64,000 bases of DNA from Trissonchulus latispiculum (GCA_030248195.1 JASAND010020792.1:1-64000); one strand, 5' to 3'; counted from the stretch's first letter, positions 12,447 through 24,825 are shown. The notes: a model not told the origin generated them from the letters alone. A program made the numbers and translations.

Positions 12447-13596
12447 TCCTACTTTGAACCATGTCGAAATTTCAAGCTTGACATTAATTATTTATTGGAA
12501 GCAGCTCACGCTCTTTACGGAAAGATAGATTTGAAGGCTGTTGTAGTGAGCTGTCAACATTGTTTTCGCAAAAACTGTTTGTCGGTCCATGCAGAAGTAT
12601 TAAATGCTTTGCGTGATAATAATATTTGTAATGTTACGGATGAAGTATAACTCTGAAAGTTAAGAAAACTCATAAAAACCACGAATCGCGATCTGAATTG
12701 GAACTGTTATTGTTTGTGACTTTTGAAATCTGTTGCTCAGAACTTAGAATGCAGTATGTGAACGTCCAAGCAATTGTTGTAATTATCTTTGATCTTGTGA
12801 GTATCAGAGTTGCCAGCCGGTTCAAATCACCTGAAAATCTACTAATAGGGACATAGGTTCTAGCGTGGTTAAGAAACTAGGTTAATAATAGTGTTAGGAC
12901 GCGAATGAACAGCGAAAGAAGAGAATAGGAACTCAGTAGAATATAGGTGCAGGAAATAAGGTTAAAAATAGCGTTACAGTCCGCATAAATAGTGCCAGAA
13001 TAGGATAGGAACCTAGTGGAATATGAGCTAATAAGGATTGATCAGGGTATTAACAAATAACGGAGAGGTCGTTACCACTCCAGGGTCAGTAATAGGCCCC
13101 AACCATAGTCTCTGATCAACTAACGGAGGAGTCGTTACTCTTCCCAGGCCTTGACAGGCCTCCTGTTGTTTGAAAATGGTTCAAAATTTCATCTAAAGTG
13201 AACTTATACTAGTAAAGAGGAAAGTTTATTAAACTTATCACTTAAGAAGTAGTGAATTATAACAGAAAATGCTGTTAAAAGATGACTTACACGGTCAAAT
13301 GTTGGAAGATGGGCCACTAAAATATAACTATTCGTAGCTAGGTGTATGAAGTAGGGTTCAGGGGCACCAATATGTGCTAGTTAGGCCTAATTAGCAGTAA
13401 TTAGGTAATATTTAATGAATTTTGAAGATTTTTGGTGAAAATATAACTTAGGCTTATCTGAAAGGCAATTTCTTCCTGGTTCAGAAAATCCAAACCCGGT
13501 GTTTTAACTCCCAATAATGCGAAAGATATGGGTCAAAATAGTTTTGTAAAGTTAAATTTTAATTCTTTAATTCTGACCTTACGTAAACTTTGTAAC

Positions 13597-13627
13597 TGGG
13601 CGTAACAAACACTAGTTGTTACGCCCA
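13597..13627 (+). other. 12-bp perfect hairpin in copy B
   Basis: Counterpart of 4163-4193, with stem TGGGCGTAACAA/TTGTTACGCCCA and loop ACACTAG. The stem is unchanged between copies. Confidence 0.75.
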
Positions 13628-14793
13628 TTCACACTTCCATTCATTCTTCTATCCATTCTTGGGCTTCTGTTGGCCCTCTCCCAGAAAAGACTTGCCTTGC
13701 AGAGGAAGACTTAGTATACACTTTAGAGGTGACAATAGGTTCGGAGGGGGCATAACCGTATCCCAAATTATTAAAATAAAGAGAAATCAAGTGATCTTAG
13801 GTAGTTTAGTACGTAGATTATTAATATTTAGTTTTAATTAGCTAGAAAATTAGGTAACTCTTTGTACGCACTAACTTTGCGCAACAATTGCCCTCCTGTT
13901 TCTTCCGGTAGGGGCTTCCAGCTCTAGTGAGGGAGAGCAATTGTCGCTGGGATTAACAAAGCGGCCTCCCTTGTTCTCGGCCGAAAAATCGTACCCAAAA
14001 AGAAGAGAAAGGGGCCTGTGAATAAAGGAGCGCCTAAAAAATATTAAACACAAAATCTACAAAACTTTACGGTAACAGTAGCACTTAATATTTACTTTTT
14101 TATAACGGGCCCCGAGAGGCCATTATTTCGTATTATTTTGTTTTTCATTTCATAGAAATTGATATTTTTATCAGAAACTTTCCCCTTTGGTTACCTTTAC
14201 GTGTTAACCAAAAGGTCTGGAAAGTTTCTGGAGATTCAGCTCTGGAAATTTATCACACAAAGGGGTCATAACTCTAGACCCCCCATAAATCTTCCTTCCG
14301 ATGGGCCAGGCGTGCAAACAGCCCACGTCGGGTCTGCGTTCACAAAGGGGATTTCCAAAAGTCTGGAAATCCCGTTCGCTTCAAAGTGACCGGCAACAGG
14401 CGTGAGGTCGGCTCACTGGAAATTCAAAATTTCCAGTCAGTCTTTGCTTCAGCTCCGGCCGAGAGCGATCCCCCCTCTACAAATGCGTTCTCCTGGTGTG
14501 CCAGCGTTTTGGCCGGAGAATCCCCAACGCATTTAGACACCCCATAGGACCACGAGTTAGGACCTCCTCTGGCCCACACAGGTCAGAGGAGATGACCTGA
14601 GAGAACACGAAGCAATATACGCACGATCGAGGGCCACACGAGCGCATTATGCTCGGCCATTCGCACAAGGAACGCAAACTTTCCAGGTTTTAGAAGGCCC
14701 TTTTTGGCCTATTTTTACCTTTGTTTTTGGCCTTCGGGCCTCAAATTTCAGTCAAAAGTTGCAGCCCTTTTTGGTTCATCATTAATTAAATCA

Positions 14794-14885
14794 GCGAGCC
14801 CTCGCGGCCAGTTTTTTTATCTCTTGTTCAGCGAGCCCTCGTGGCCAGTTTTTGCCTTTTTAATCAGAGAGCCCTCGCGGCCAGT
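14794..14885 (+). repeat. 36-bp minisatellite in copy B (3 units)
   Basis: Units start at about 14794, 14831 and 14867 with GCGAGCCCTCGYGGCCAG or a close variant. This is one unit fewer than copy A. Confidence 0.78.
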
Positions 14886-16334
14886 CATTTTTTCTTTTCA
14901 TGTTTTCCGGGGTTTATTTTAGTAATGACGGGATTTTGAGTAGGGACCCACCCTTGAGTTGTGTTAGGAGGTCCTTTGGCTATGATCTCATGTTAAGTCT
15001 GAGTTACAGTAAGAACAGTGTTTCCCCACAGCCGGCAATTAGGAATTAGGCCGTATTCGTAAAGATAGGCGCTACTGAAGCAAAAAATTGCTGTTTGTAA
15101 CTGTGCAGTGTAACTTGTGTAGGTCGGCTACCTAAAACTAATAGGACTTAAAATCCAGAAACTGATTTTAGTTATTAACTACTCAGTCCTTTTGAGGGGA
15201 ATGGCCGGCTTCCCCAAAAGTTAACTTAACGAAGCTGTCCTTAGCGGAACTGATTGTTGTTGTTTAGTAATAATTGCCGAGCAATTATTACTCGTCTAAG
15301 CTTTCCACAAAATTGTCAAAATTCCAAAGCTTCCAGTCTTGGTCAAAATTACAAACTTACAAATTTTGGGCTCCAGACGGAGACCAGTTAATCCCAAACT
15401 ACGATAAAAGGTGCATACAAAGAATAGATAGATTTAGGTAGGAGATTTTTAGGATTTGCAAGGTATTATTCAGCTGTTTGCGTAATTGTTGGTGTGATTG
15501 TGACAATGATTGTGTAAATGTGAATCCCAAATTTATGTAATTGGCTTCTTGGGTAAATTCCTTAAGGATTATGAGGTTCCAAGTTTAGCCCCTTTTCGAG
15601 TGTGAATACTGAATCAAAATTGTGTGATTGGGAGTGTGGTTGAGGGCATACCATGTAAACTCCCTTTGTCTGATAAGGGTCTTGGAAATGCCAGAATGAA
15701 CGCGTAACATTCAGATATTAGGCAGGAACTAGGGCAAAATTGAGTAGCAATTTGGCCCTTAATCGTAAATAATTAGGGGATTCGTTTTGTTTATAACCTA
15801 GCTGTGTGTTCGGTGTGAAATTGTCAGTTTCGGCGTGAATGTAGTGTAAAGTTTTAGAGGAATATTATTCTGTTCGGCGGTTTAAGGCAGATTCTGCAGC
15901 CTAGGGTCACTGGGACCCCGTATTAGGTCTGCAGTTCTGATGGATTTCCGGTCATCCGTGTAGGCTGCCCTGCGATTAGGGGACGGATGAGCCGCAACCA
16001 TGAAATCCAGCACTAACCGAGTTAGAAATGTAGCTAATGCATAAAATAATGAGAAATTTATCACAATTAAACGCCTCATAATAAACGTCCGATTAGCGGT
16101 CTAACAGGCTATTTGGTTCTACTTTAGGAAAGTAATTTCAGTTGTGTCGAATTATTACTTTGCTAGCTAGGAAGAGGTTATTTTATGTAGTTCTAGCTAG
16201 GAATAAGGGTACTCACTGTCATGTTTAAAAATAGTTTTAGTTTAGAATTTGTAGCCTTAATTGCTTAAGTCATGTCGGTTATAATGTTCAGTTTTGCAAC
16301 ACAAAAGAATAGTCCAAGCTAAGCAAAAGAAATA

Positions 16335-16406
16335 GACCCGTGCTGAGATTCGAACTCAGGACCTCCGGATGCGGGGTCCGGTACTCAGCCAGTGAGCTAC
16401 ACGGGT
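16335..16406 (-). tRNA. tRNA-like gene inside copy B, intact boxes
   Basis: Complete 72-nt cloverleaf on the minus strand. Acceptor ACCCGTG/CACGGGT, anticodon stem CCGGA/TCCGG and T stem CTGAG/CTCAG all pair perfectly. Box A-like TAGCTCACTGG and box B-like GTTCGAATC are both present, and a T4 run follows within about 13 bases. Loop CCCCGCA gives a nominal CCG anticodon (Arg), but C33 replaces U33, so charging and decoding are doubtful. Expression by Pol III is plausible. A tRNA-derived module carried by the mobile element is the alternative to a true tRNA gene. Confidence 0.6.
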
Positions 16407-18488
16407 TATGTTTAGAAAGAGTTCAAGCCAGCCTATATATGAAAGCAATGTGGCAACCCAGCACGTGTGCAATTGAGCTAATACGCTGCATGAACAAGTT
16501 ACGCATATGTGGAAGCAAACTTTAATAATTATGTTTTTCTCATTAATTACTTAATATTTTTTGGTGCTGTAAGCACAAAAAATGTTCAGTCTTTCAAACT
16601 CTACAAGATTATGTAACTTCTGTTCAAATTCGTGTTCTTCAAAATTCCTCAAATTTATATGCCAGTTTTGCACAAGTTCAGACAAGCTCAAGTGAAAGGG
16701 TGGTAGGTTGCGCGTCTATCACTCGGCTGGCTGCCAGGGTTGCCAGCGCCGGATCGAATAGCGGTTCGGTACGGTTCCCCGAGCTTCTTAGGTAGTTATG
16801 CGGAAAGTAGTTAGCTATTTAGTTCGGCTAGGTCGGTAGGTCGGTAAGTAGGGACTGCGTAGAATGGCTGCTGAGACAGTGAGTGAGTGAGTTTTTGCAT
16901 TTTTGGTAGAAAACAGTTGAAATAATAATATGCAAAAAAACTCACCCACAAAGCAGCATATTAATTTATTTTAATCAACATAGGTAGGAAAACGGATTAG
17001 CCATAGAACTCTAAGTCCAGCAATCAGCAGTATTAAAGTTAGCATTACGCAGGTTTCAGTAATTTAATGTATATAGGTAGATAGCTAGTAGCTAGGTTAA
17101 CTGTAATAAGTGACAAGTGTCTGACCATCTTCCAACATTAGAAATTCATCTAAAAGCGGCAAGTTTCGTGCATGTTTAAGATTAGCAGCGGGCCACAAGC
17201 CTGTTTCCCGTGGCAAACCAATGAAATTGGGCCAGAACCAGGCCAGAAATACAAGTTTTGTTCTGTCATTTAAGCTGTTCAAGCGAACCTGTGAACTTCT
17301 GTCAGAATCCGTTTGTATTAATCTAAGACGGGCCAGACGGCCCGGTTTGCGCAAGAAAAGGAAGGAAACAAGCAAGGTTTCAAATAATGCGCGAATAGCG
17401 AAGTTTATACGTTTTTAAGAAATCTGTCGTCCAATTACAAGTTCGTCAACACCTAGTTTGGGTCCAGAAGGGAGAGCATCACGAATCGTTTTGTCTGCAC
17501 AAAGAATTACCTCAAGTTTAAATCAAAATCAGCAAGTTGTAATCTAAAATGGCCAAGAAGGCCTGTTTGTGACAAGAAAATTACTAAGAACGGTTAACTT
17601 TGTCAAAAAGGCGATAGACAACGTGACCTTGTACTAATGGGTTTTAACCCATTTGATTCAGGTGCGCGGATCGTATCTAGTTCGGAATCAGAGCCAGTGA
17701 GCTAGTTAGACTTGGATCAGTCAGTGGAAGTGCTTAATCCAGGAACTTTGGTCAGAATCAGTATTTTGGGTTGATTATTGGATCCGGAAGAGATCCCAGA
17801 TTTGGATTATCAGACTTTTGTGGAGCCGAATCACTGTAGGTACCTTGTGGACTTAGAGCATAACTAAGGACGAGATCAGAGACGAACCCCGCCAGCGCTT
17901 GACACCAATTGGGCAAACTGCAAAGTGAACTTTAACCTTCAAAGATCCCCTCACTAATTTGATTCAGAAAATGTATACCCCTATCCAGCTCAATCTTTTC
18001 ACCTCTGTGGCTCAGTCCCCTCTGTCTCTGGCTTGAGCTTAGGTAGCAGCCAGAAGTTCATTGTATCTTGGGAGCAGAAGAACCCAAAGAAGCACCAATC
18101 CTTGAACTTTGTATAACTGTGTTAATTTTCCATTAGTTAGAGATAAGTAGTAAGGAAAGACTACCCAATCTCCCAACTGTTTCGATTTCCTCAGATTCAC
18201 ATAGCATCCCTGAACTGAGTGTCGGAGCGAAAGCGGTGACCGACTTTCAGGGGCTCACCCAAAGACCGACCCCAGGTTAACAGTTAGTAATTTAGTCTGT
18301 TGTGATACTAGTTTGACAGTCCTATTGTAAGGGGACGTATAAAGAGTAACAAAGCACAAGCATATAGGGCAACACACAGCATATAAGGAACTTGAGTTAA
18401 GTAATCGGCAGAAAGAGTTAGTAGAGTAGAAGGGTGTAAAAGGCGTTAAGAGTATCGACCTTGTCCCAGCAATTTAGTCAAAGTTTGT

Positions 18489-18515
18489 AATATTATTCCG
18501 AAACGGAATAATATT
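18489..18515 (+). other. 12-bp hairpin, copy B counterpart
   Basis: AATATTATTCCG/CGGAATAATATT around AAA. The terminal pair is G-C where copy A has A-T. Confidence 0.75.
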
Positions 18516-18706
18516 AATAATTTCCAAAAGGGGAGGTATCTGGCAACTCTGGTACAGTAACATTGCACTGTATCACCCTATATTGTATTTTAACCGTTGG
18601 TATTGTAGTAGTTATCGGCTTGAACACGCAAGCTGTAATAATTATAATTGTACTGCCTTCATTAAATTATCTGTGTGCTAGCTACTGAGTGTTACCACGA
18701 GCAATG

Positions 18707-18802
18707 AAGGCGCGGTTGCCTTCATCTACGGTGCGTTTACGGTCTAGTCTTATTACAAGCGAACAAAGGCGCGTTGGCCTTCAAATACGGTGCGTTTACC
18801 GT
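18707..18802 (+). other. four-hairpin array, copy B counterpart
   Basis: Stems are AAGGC/GCCTT (18707-18722), ACGGT/ACGGT (18728-18743, pairing broken by one change), AAGGC/GCCTT (18766-18781) and ACGGT/ACCGT (18787-18802). Loops are GCGGTT, GCGTTT, GCGTTG and GCGTTT. Confidence 0.6.
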
Positions 18803-19120
18803 GCAGCTGCTAATCACAAGAACCGAAGATCCAGTGAGGAACTCATCCAAAGCCAGTGCTATTCACGGAAGCAAGTGCTGACCCCTCTTGCTGTTCAATT
18901 GGAAATCAAATCAGGAGCCTCAAGCGAACTCACCAACAAAGACCCCTACCAAGGTTGGCTGCAGAGAATCTCTGATTCTGGAACACCACCTTTCAGAGAT
19001 CTGGTGCTTAAGTCTGTTTCATTGCGAACGGACGTGCTGACCTTCCGTGTAATTGGAAGACTAATCAAAAGTCGAAGGTTTTAAGCAGATCGTGTCTTGG
19101 ATCTTGCTCACTTCATTACA

Positions 19121-20948
19121 TATTGCCAATGACTATGTTCGGAAAATATTAGTGAAATATTTTTCACTGAAGATTCAAGATAGAATAGAAATAATTTTAT
19201 CATAAAAGCAGTATTATAATGTAGAAAAACATAAAAAAGAGCCAAAAGTCAGCGAAAAAATGAAATTTTAACATAAATTGTAAATTTTCTGGTAAAATTA
19301 GAATAAAATATTTTGCAAAGATGGTGTGAATAAAAATAACTCTTGACCCGCTCTGACCAGAGTTGTATGCGGGCCGATTTTTCCGGCCCGCGCCCGGCCC
19401 GCAGCCCGCACCTTATGACCGCGGCCCGCAACACTCCGGCCCGCGGCCCGCACACGCGCAATCCGGCCCGCAGGTACCCGCACGTAAAAATTGCTACCTA
19501 TATAGTTCCTGAGCATCAAAACTGATGTATTTTGAAAGATACTTCCGGATCCCTCTAATTTTTTTGTGCGTCTAATTTCAACTTAGTTGTCTACCAATTT
19601 ACTGTTCTTAATGTGGAAACAAAAGCTTAGCTTCCCTTAACTAAAAGGGTACACCATGAAAATGTTTTTGGGCTGGGATTTTGCTCATTTCTTCAAATGT
19701 TTATCGCATATATCCTTGACAGCGAGTATCAGCACTTAACGAGCTTAACTAACCACCTGTTAATTGTATGAAAAATGAAAATTGGTTTTGAAAGCGGCGG
19801 CGCCTTAGCAAACACAGACAGTTTTCTCCATAACGCCCTGGGGTCTTATCTCGATTACCCCCACCACTGAAAATCCTTAAAACTTAAACAAATGAGCTAA
19901 AATGTGGTATGGGTATGTTTTCGACTATGATGAGTTCAAATGTTGCAAAATTTTTCGATTTCGCGAAATTCAATTTTTTTCGATTTCTAAGGGGAGGCCA
20001 AGGAGACCCGAAAAATTTTTTGTCTTCGATTTTGCTGAAAAGTCGTATATAGGGGTTTTCGCTGTCGTAGAACTCGAATCTGAAGTCTGTTTTTTCGATT
20101 CAGCTTTTCGTTGGCTCAGCATAAGCTTGCAATTTAAGCTTAAAACTTTAGCTTTTATTAAGCTATCGAAAAGCTGAATCGAAAAACGGACTTCAGATTC
20201 GTGTTCTACGACCCCGAAAACCCCTATACAACTTTCGAAGACAAAAATTTTTCGATTTACCTTGGTCCCCCCTTAGAAATAAAAAAAAATTCTAATTTCG
20301 CGAAATCGAAAAATTTTGCGCTATTTGAAGTCAGCGTAGTCGAAAACATATCCATTACCAAATCTTAGCTCATTTGGTCAAGCTTTGAGGATTTTGAGTT
20401 GTGGTGGAGGGTAATCGAGATAAGACCTATTTTGCTGTGGAACTTCAGTAAGACGTTATCATGGATTTATATTTATGCACAAAAACAATAATACTTAAGT
20501 CATACACATAAGGTTAATACTCGATCCGCTGATAATGCCAACTGAGTATGTTAGTGCATACAGAAGGTATCGAATGGTATAACGAAGTCAAATAGTCTTT
20601 AAAAATCGGAAATATTGCCTCCTTTTGTATATGATTTGGAATGTATGAAATTTCTAGAAAGCAAAATTAGCCCAGGAAAGTCGCCCAAAATCGGCCCGCA
20701 TCGGCCCGCGCGGCCCGCGCGGGTAGTAAAATTCGGCCCGCCCCGCCCCGCCCCGCCCCGCGGGTACCCGCGGCCCGCATACAACTCTGGCTCTGACCCG
20801 CGGGTACCCACTGATCTGAAAGTCGACCCGCAGGTACCCGCGACCCACTTCCAACTCTGGGGTGGCTCGCAAGTTGCAGATAACTGTGGATCATAAAAAT
20901 TTCTCTAGCTTCGTAGAAAATAAAAAAGAAAAGATCAACAAAAAATGA
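19121..20948. other. repeat-rich spacer with two GC islands
   Basis: No supported gene. GGCCCGC-rich islands at about 19356-19490 and 20690-20850 contain GGGTACCCGC words, and the phrase AGAGTTGTATGCGGGCCG occurs in them in opposite orientation. They flank the foldback at 19842-20427, so the three may form one larger inverted structure. Confidence 0.5.
19842..20427. repeat. foldback element (about 590 bp)
   Basis: Terminal GGTCTTATCTCGATTACCC at 19842 reappears inverted, ending at 20427. Almost the whole element is an imperfect inverted repeat around a centre near 20130. Arms contain TTTCGCGAAAT and a G/C tract. It is the same family as 24826-25389 and related to 58802-59447. Confidence 0.75.
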
Positions 20949-21823
20949 GTGGTACCAAGAGTACATGAGAGAATAAGAGTATGAAACACTTACATTATCA
21001 TGTACTAAACATGTTTGACATGCGCGGTTCGTTAACTCGGCCTCACCCGAGTCTCGCGGGGGTCCCACCCAGGGTTTTTTGGTTTTCGGATTTGTGTAAA
21101 CCTTACGTCCCAATTAAATTTAAGTCGCGTCCCGTTAAGAAATTTTGCGTCCAGGCAGAATTCTTGTTTTAGTGTGTTTTTAGTGCAGAAAATTGTTTAT
21201 TTATGAAAATTTCGATAATTCCTGGAGTGTAACGCTATTTAGACTATTTAGAAAGTAGATGCTGCTTAACTGTAATGCACGATTACAAGATTACCTATAG
21301 AAGATATGTAGATGCGTCGAATATACACTGCGGAGATCCCCAGAAATTGAAGAATTTTTGAAATTACAGAATAATCCGTAGTGGAACTGTTTAAAAAGAC
21401 GTTATTTGGCATCTGTTGCATCTAACAAATGCCTTGAGTAATTTTCGATATTATTGACACACATTATTCCGATATTTCAATGTTAGTTAAATTAATTAAT
21501 GTATTGAAAATTTATGAAATATTTAGGAATATCATTGAGAATAAAGGTAGTAAATATTAAAACATATACATTCGGTTTCGAAAACTCTGAGAACTGCTGA
21601 TCCTTGATAATTTGCAAATGAGCACCGGAGGGGGGGTCTGCTGGCGGAGCCCCCCCGAAATTGGAGATTTTTTGAAATTACGGATTAAATCCGTCGTGGA
21701 AATGTTTTAAAAAGGTTAATTAGGCAACTGTTACATCTATTCTAATGAAAGCTCCTAACGCTAATGCATTTTTTGTGTTGATTGCATCTGTAAATTTTTG
21801 AATTTTGAATAAGTCAGTATCAA

Positions 21824-22217
21824 CAAGAGTACATAAGGGTAAGAGTATGACAAGCGTCACACTCTATGCAGTGAAGGCCAAAACTATGCTATGCGCGCTA
21901 TCGACTGACCCCCCACGAATTGACCCCCTCTCACAACGCCCCTATATGGGTACGTGGTCCAAACGGGGGTCGTTCACTGCTTTGCATAATTACACGCTGA
22001 AATGAACAGGGGCCCAAATTGGGAAGGGGGTTTAAGCGTGTATGTTTAACACTTGTATGTAGAAAACATGCTAAGCGAGTGAGTAATCCCCGTTTGGGAC
22101 TATGTACCCATATAGGGGCGGTGTGGTGGGGGGTCAGCCGATAGCGCGCATAGCAGTTTTGGCTTTCACTGCATAGAGTGTTACGCTTTCTCATACTCTT
22201 GTCATTATGTACTCTTG
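21824..22217. mobile_element. inner foldback element 1, TSD GTATCAA
   Basis: 394-bp inverted-repeat element with ends CAAGAGTACATAA/TTATGTACTCTTG. GTATCAA flanks it at 21817-21823 and 22218-22224. The loop contains G-rich and C-rich stretches. Confidence 0.8.
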
Positions 22218-22224
22218 GTATCAA

Positions 22225-22601
22225 CAAGAGTACATAATATAAGAGTGTGCCACTTGGTATGGCACACTCTCTGTTATCAGAGCAAAAACTATGCTCTGCT
22301 CGCTAACGGCCCACCCCCCCCCCCCGCATATTAGACCCTTCACTTCAAAGACTGTTTGTGTTCTTAAACTCGAAGCAGGCACAAAATTCGCACACGCACT
22401 GCTTGTGTTTTCGAACTTAGGCACATAAGCATAGAACGAGTGAGCGTACCCCCCTTTCGACTAGGTACTCATTTGTGGGGGGGGGTCACTAGGGTCTGAT
22501 TTGCGGGGGGGGGGTGGTGGCCCGTTAGCGAGCAGAGCATGGTTTTTGCTCTGATAACATAGAGTGTGCCTAGTGGCACACTCTTATATTATGTACTCTT
22601 G
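22225..22601. mobile_element. inner foldback element 2, shares TSD with element 1
   Basis: 377-bp inverted-repeat element with the same termini. GTATCAA flanks it at 22218-22224 and 22602-22608. The middle GTATCAA is shared with element 1, so one element inserted at the other's duplicated target. Poly-C and poly-G runs lie in the loop. Confidence 0.8.
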
Positions 22602-23184
22602 GTATCAATAAACAAAGAAGCGTCTATGCTTCGTGCTGCATTATTCAACGGCAAAACGGTGAAGTATTTGTAAATACTATTAACGCTAGTTACGATAAAT
22701 GCATCGTGATTTGCTCGTACATAGGCCTTTTCCGTTTGAAAATTTTAGAAAAATGGTAGTCTCGCATTATTTCAAATTGCCATTGATATTTGAAATTTGT
22801 TAATTCCAAGTCCAGCTTCAGCGAAAGCTGAAACATGTCTCGACCATCTAAAAAAGGGGAGCGGAAAGTCTGTGTCACCTTCAGTGGAAGCTGAAAATGT
22901 GCCGTTTCCAGTTTACGCTTATTCTGTGTAGTTTCAGCTTCAGTCTCATTCCAATAATTGTAGCTACTTTTCACTTTTAGTTTGAAACTCTTAATTATTA
23001 TCAGTCTCATCCTACATATTTCGCTTTCAGGTCTAAATTTGATCATTTTCAGTTCAAACTAGATTTTTAGTTTCAATTTTAGTAACTAGATTGAAAAAGA
23101 CAATATGAATGACAACTCTGTGAACGGCAACAACAAAACCCAGCTTTTGCAAAAATTAGTTCAAGTCCAATTTTTAAGCGTGGA

Positions 23185-23275
23185 ACGGCCGATTCCGGCT
23201 CCAACCGGTTCCAAATTCTACCGGTTGCGGTTCTAAAAATCCTTCCGGTTCCAACCGGTTCTAGTGGAACGTGCC
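23185..23275. repeat. CCGGTT/AACCGG word island
   Basis: Variants of TTCCAACCGGTTC and TACCGGTTGCGG repeat over about 90 bp inside the outer foldback element. Confidence 0.55.
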
Positions 23276-23363
23276 CCACCTCTACCGAGCATGTCAAGCA
23301 TGTTTAGTACATGATAGTGGAATAATCTCATACTCTTATTCTATTATGTACTCTTCGTGGTAC

Positions 23364-24825
23364 TAACAAGAGGTGGACCCAGCAGTGTTAGAAATCTTAA
23401 TGGACTCGAACTGCAACCCCAAGAACGTCTAAGCGAAGTCTATAACTATGAATAAGGAACTAATGAAAAATTAGCGAGTTTTTCGAATATTTTCGAAAAA
23501 TAAAGGTTTTCCTCTTGTATTCAGCAGAGGCGGCCCGCGGCCATCACCGTCTTACATTTTGATGACCCTTGCACGCACCTAGCCCAGATTCAGCACATTG
23601 GAGAACTGGTTTCTGATGACTTGGCGCCTAAATGTAAATTATAAAATTGGTGCAATAATGCGCCATCGTTTCCAACCAATAGTTGAGCCGAATAGGACTC
23701 GAATCTGTCCCAAACATCCAGTCGAATCAAATTTCCAAAGGGGATGTGAAGATGGAAAAGAAAATTCTTGCACCCATGACCTCTATTCTGTATTGTTGTC
23801 TAAATCCTAGAGCTAGTTGTAACTACAGCCAACTACTTAAACTAATGCAGCAGGATGTTTAATCCCAAAGTGACATTCAACAGAATGAAGACAGAAGAAA
23901 GAAAGCTAACAATCCCGACAAACACACATCGTCTTACATTACATTGCTTACACAGTGAACAATATGAACCAAACTGCCCTATACATTCTAGTCCAAATCA
24001 TGCAGTTACGGAATGACCTGAGACGTGCAGGCTTGGCGCATTCTACATTAAAACTGTATTGTCTTGCATCCTGAAAAAACCACCTATCTCAAAACAAGAA
24101 TACTCCCTAAGCTTTAAAGAAAAATAAATATTGTACGGACACAGAAGACAATAACAATAATACAGTAACAGTACGTGTGCATGCCAAACAACAAAATACA
24201 TGGTGTGAACACGATTTCTAAGTTTTTCTTCTAAAACTTATCACCCGGTGCTATTTCTTACTCTTGCATACTGGAGCAACTAGCTGCCTTCCACCAAAAA
24301 GAATAGACGATGTAATAAAGTCGAGTTAACATCTTGTCCGGAACATAATTTATTCTCCTTAGCCCACATTATCTTTGATTAACCTACTTGTATAATGAAA
24401 GCTATTTTATGGTATCTAATAAAGCGGCTAGTTGTGCAATATTCCCAGCTTCCGAAGGCGAACCACTTTCTGCAAATACGTAGGATCATACTGTGAATTT
24501 ATTCGTTAATCAGGTAGTGCGCGTTAGCGCACTACCTAGAATAGGTTTTGAACAACGCTGTAAAAGCAAATAGATATCAGATGTCAAAATACAACCTGGT
24601 AAAGCGAGTCACAGCAGAGCTGGCGAAATTTTTAAGTAATCCATGATAAATGAACAAGTAGCAACAAAAACAATATTAGAATCCAACAAATATAACCATG
24701 AAAATAAAATATATTTTTTATGTTTATACTTTAGTCACCTTGTTCCTCATTCGACACAAAAAGCAGCAAACAAAACAAAACAATTGGACAACCAGCAAAA
24801 ACCAGTAACAATAAATATAAATAAC
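23364..24825. other. largely unique DNA downstream of SPP
   Basis: No gene recognised. It lies 3' of the SPP stop codon and could hold 3' UTR sequence. AATAAA on the minus strand at 24498-24503 is a candidate poly(A) signal about 1 kb past the stop, but nothing confirms its use. Confidence 0.4.
24498..24503 (-). promoter_or_regulatory. candidate poly(A) signal for SPP
   Basis: AATAAA on the minus strand, 1.0 kb after the SPP stop and beyond the foldback at 24826-25389. This is a motif match only. An earlier non-canonical signal is possible. Confidence 0.25.

Larger units (their letters stand above)
9772..12626. other. repeat-rich spacer between copies A and B
   Basis: I see no supported gene. 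Open frames at about 11600-11980 overlap on both strands and lack recognisable motifs. The spacer holds the G/C-tract foldback cluster and the GCGGTTACCGC island listed separately. Confidence 0.5.
12627..19120 (+). mobile_element. 6.49-kb LTR-like element, copy B, with 4-bp TSD
   Basis: Ends are TGTAATG and CATTACA, flanked by TATT at 12623-12626 and again at 19121-19124. This defines exact boundaries and a 4-bp target-site duplication. It is collinear with copy A over its full length, with small indels: copy A has about 120 bp extra near 8097-8215. No protein-coding capacity is apparent. TG...CA ends and a 4-bp duplication are typical of Ty3/gypsy-type integration, so a solo LTR is the simplest reading, although 6.5 kb is exceptionally long for an LTR. 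Confidence 0.75.
20956..23356. mobile_element. outer CAAGAGTACAT foldback element with 7-bp TSD
   Basis: Begins CAAGAGTACATGAGAGAATA, and its end is the approximate reverse complement. It is flanked by GTGGTAC at 20949-20955 and again at 23357-23363, a perfect 7-bp duplication. Inverted terminal arms run at least 70 bp. It contains two further elements of the same family (21824-22217 and 22225-22601). I see no transposase. Confidence 0.78.
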
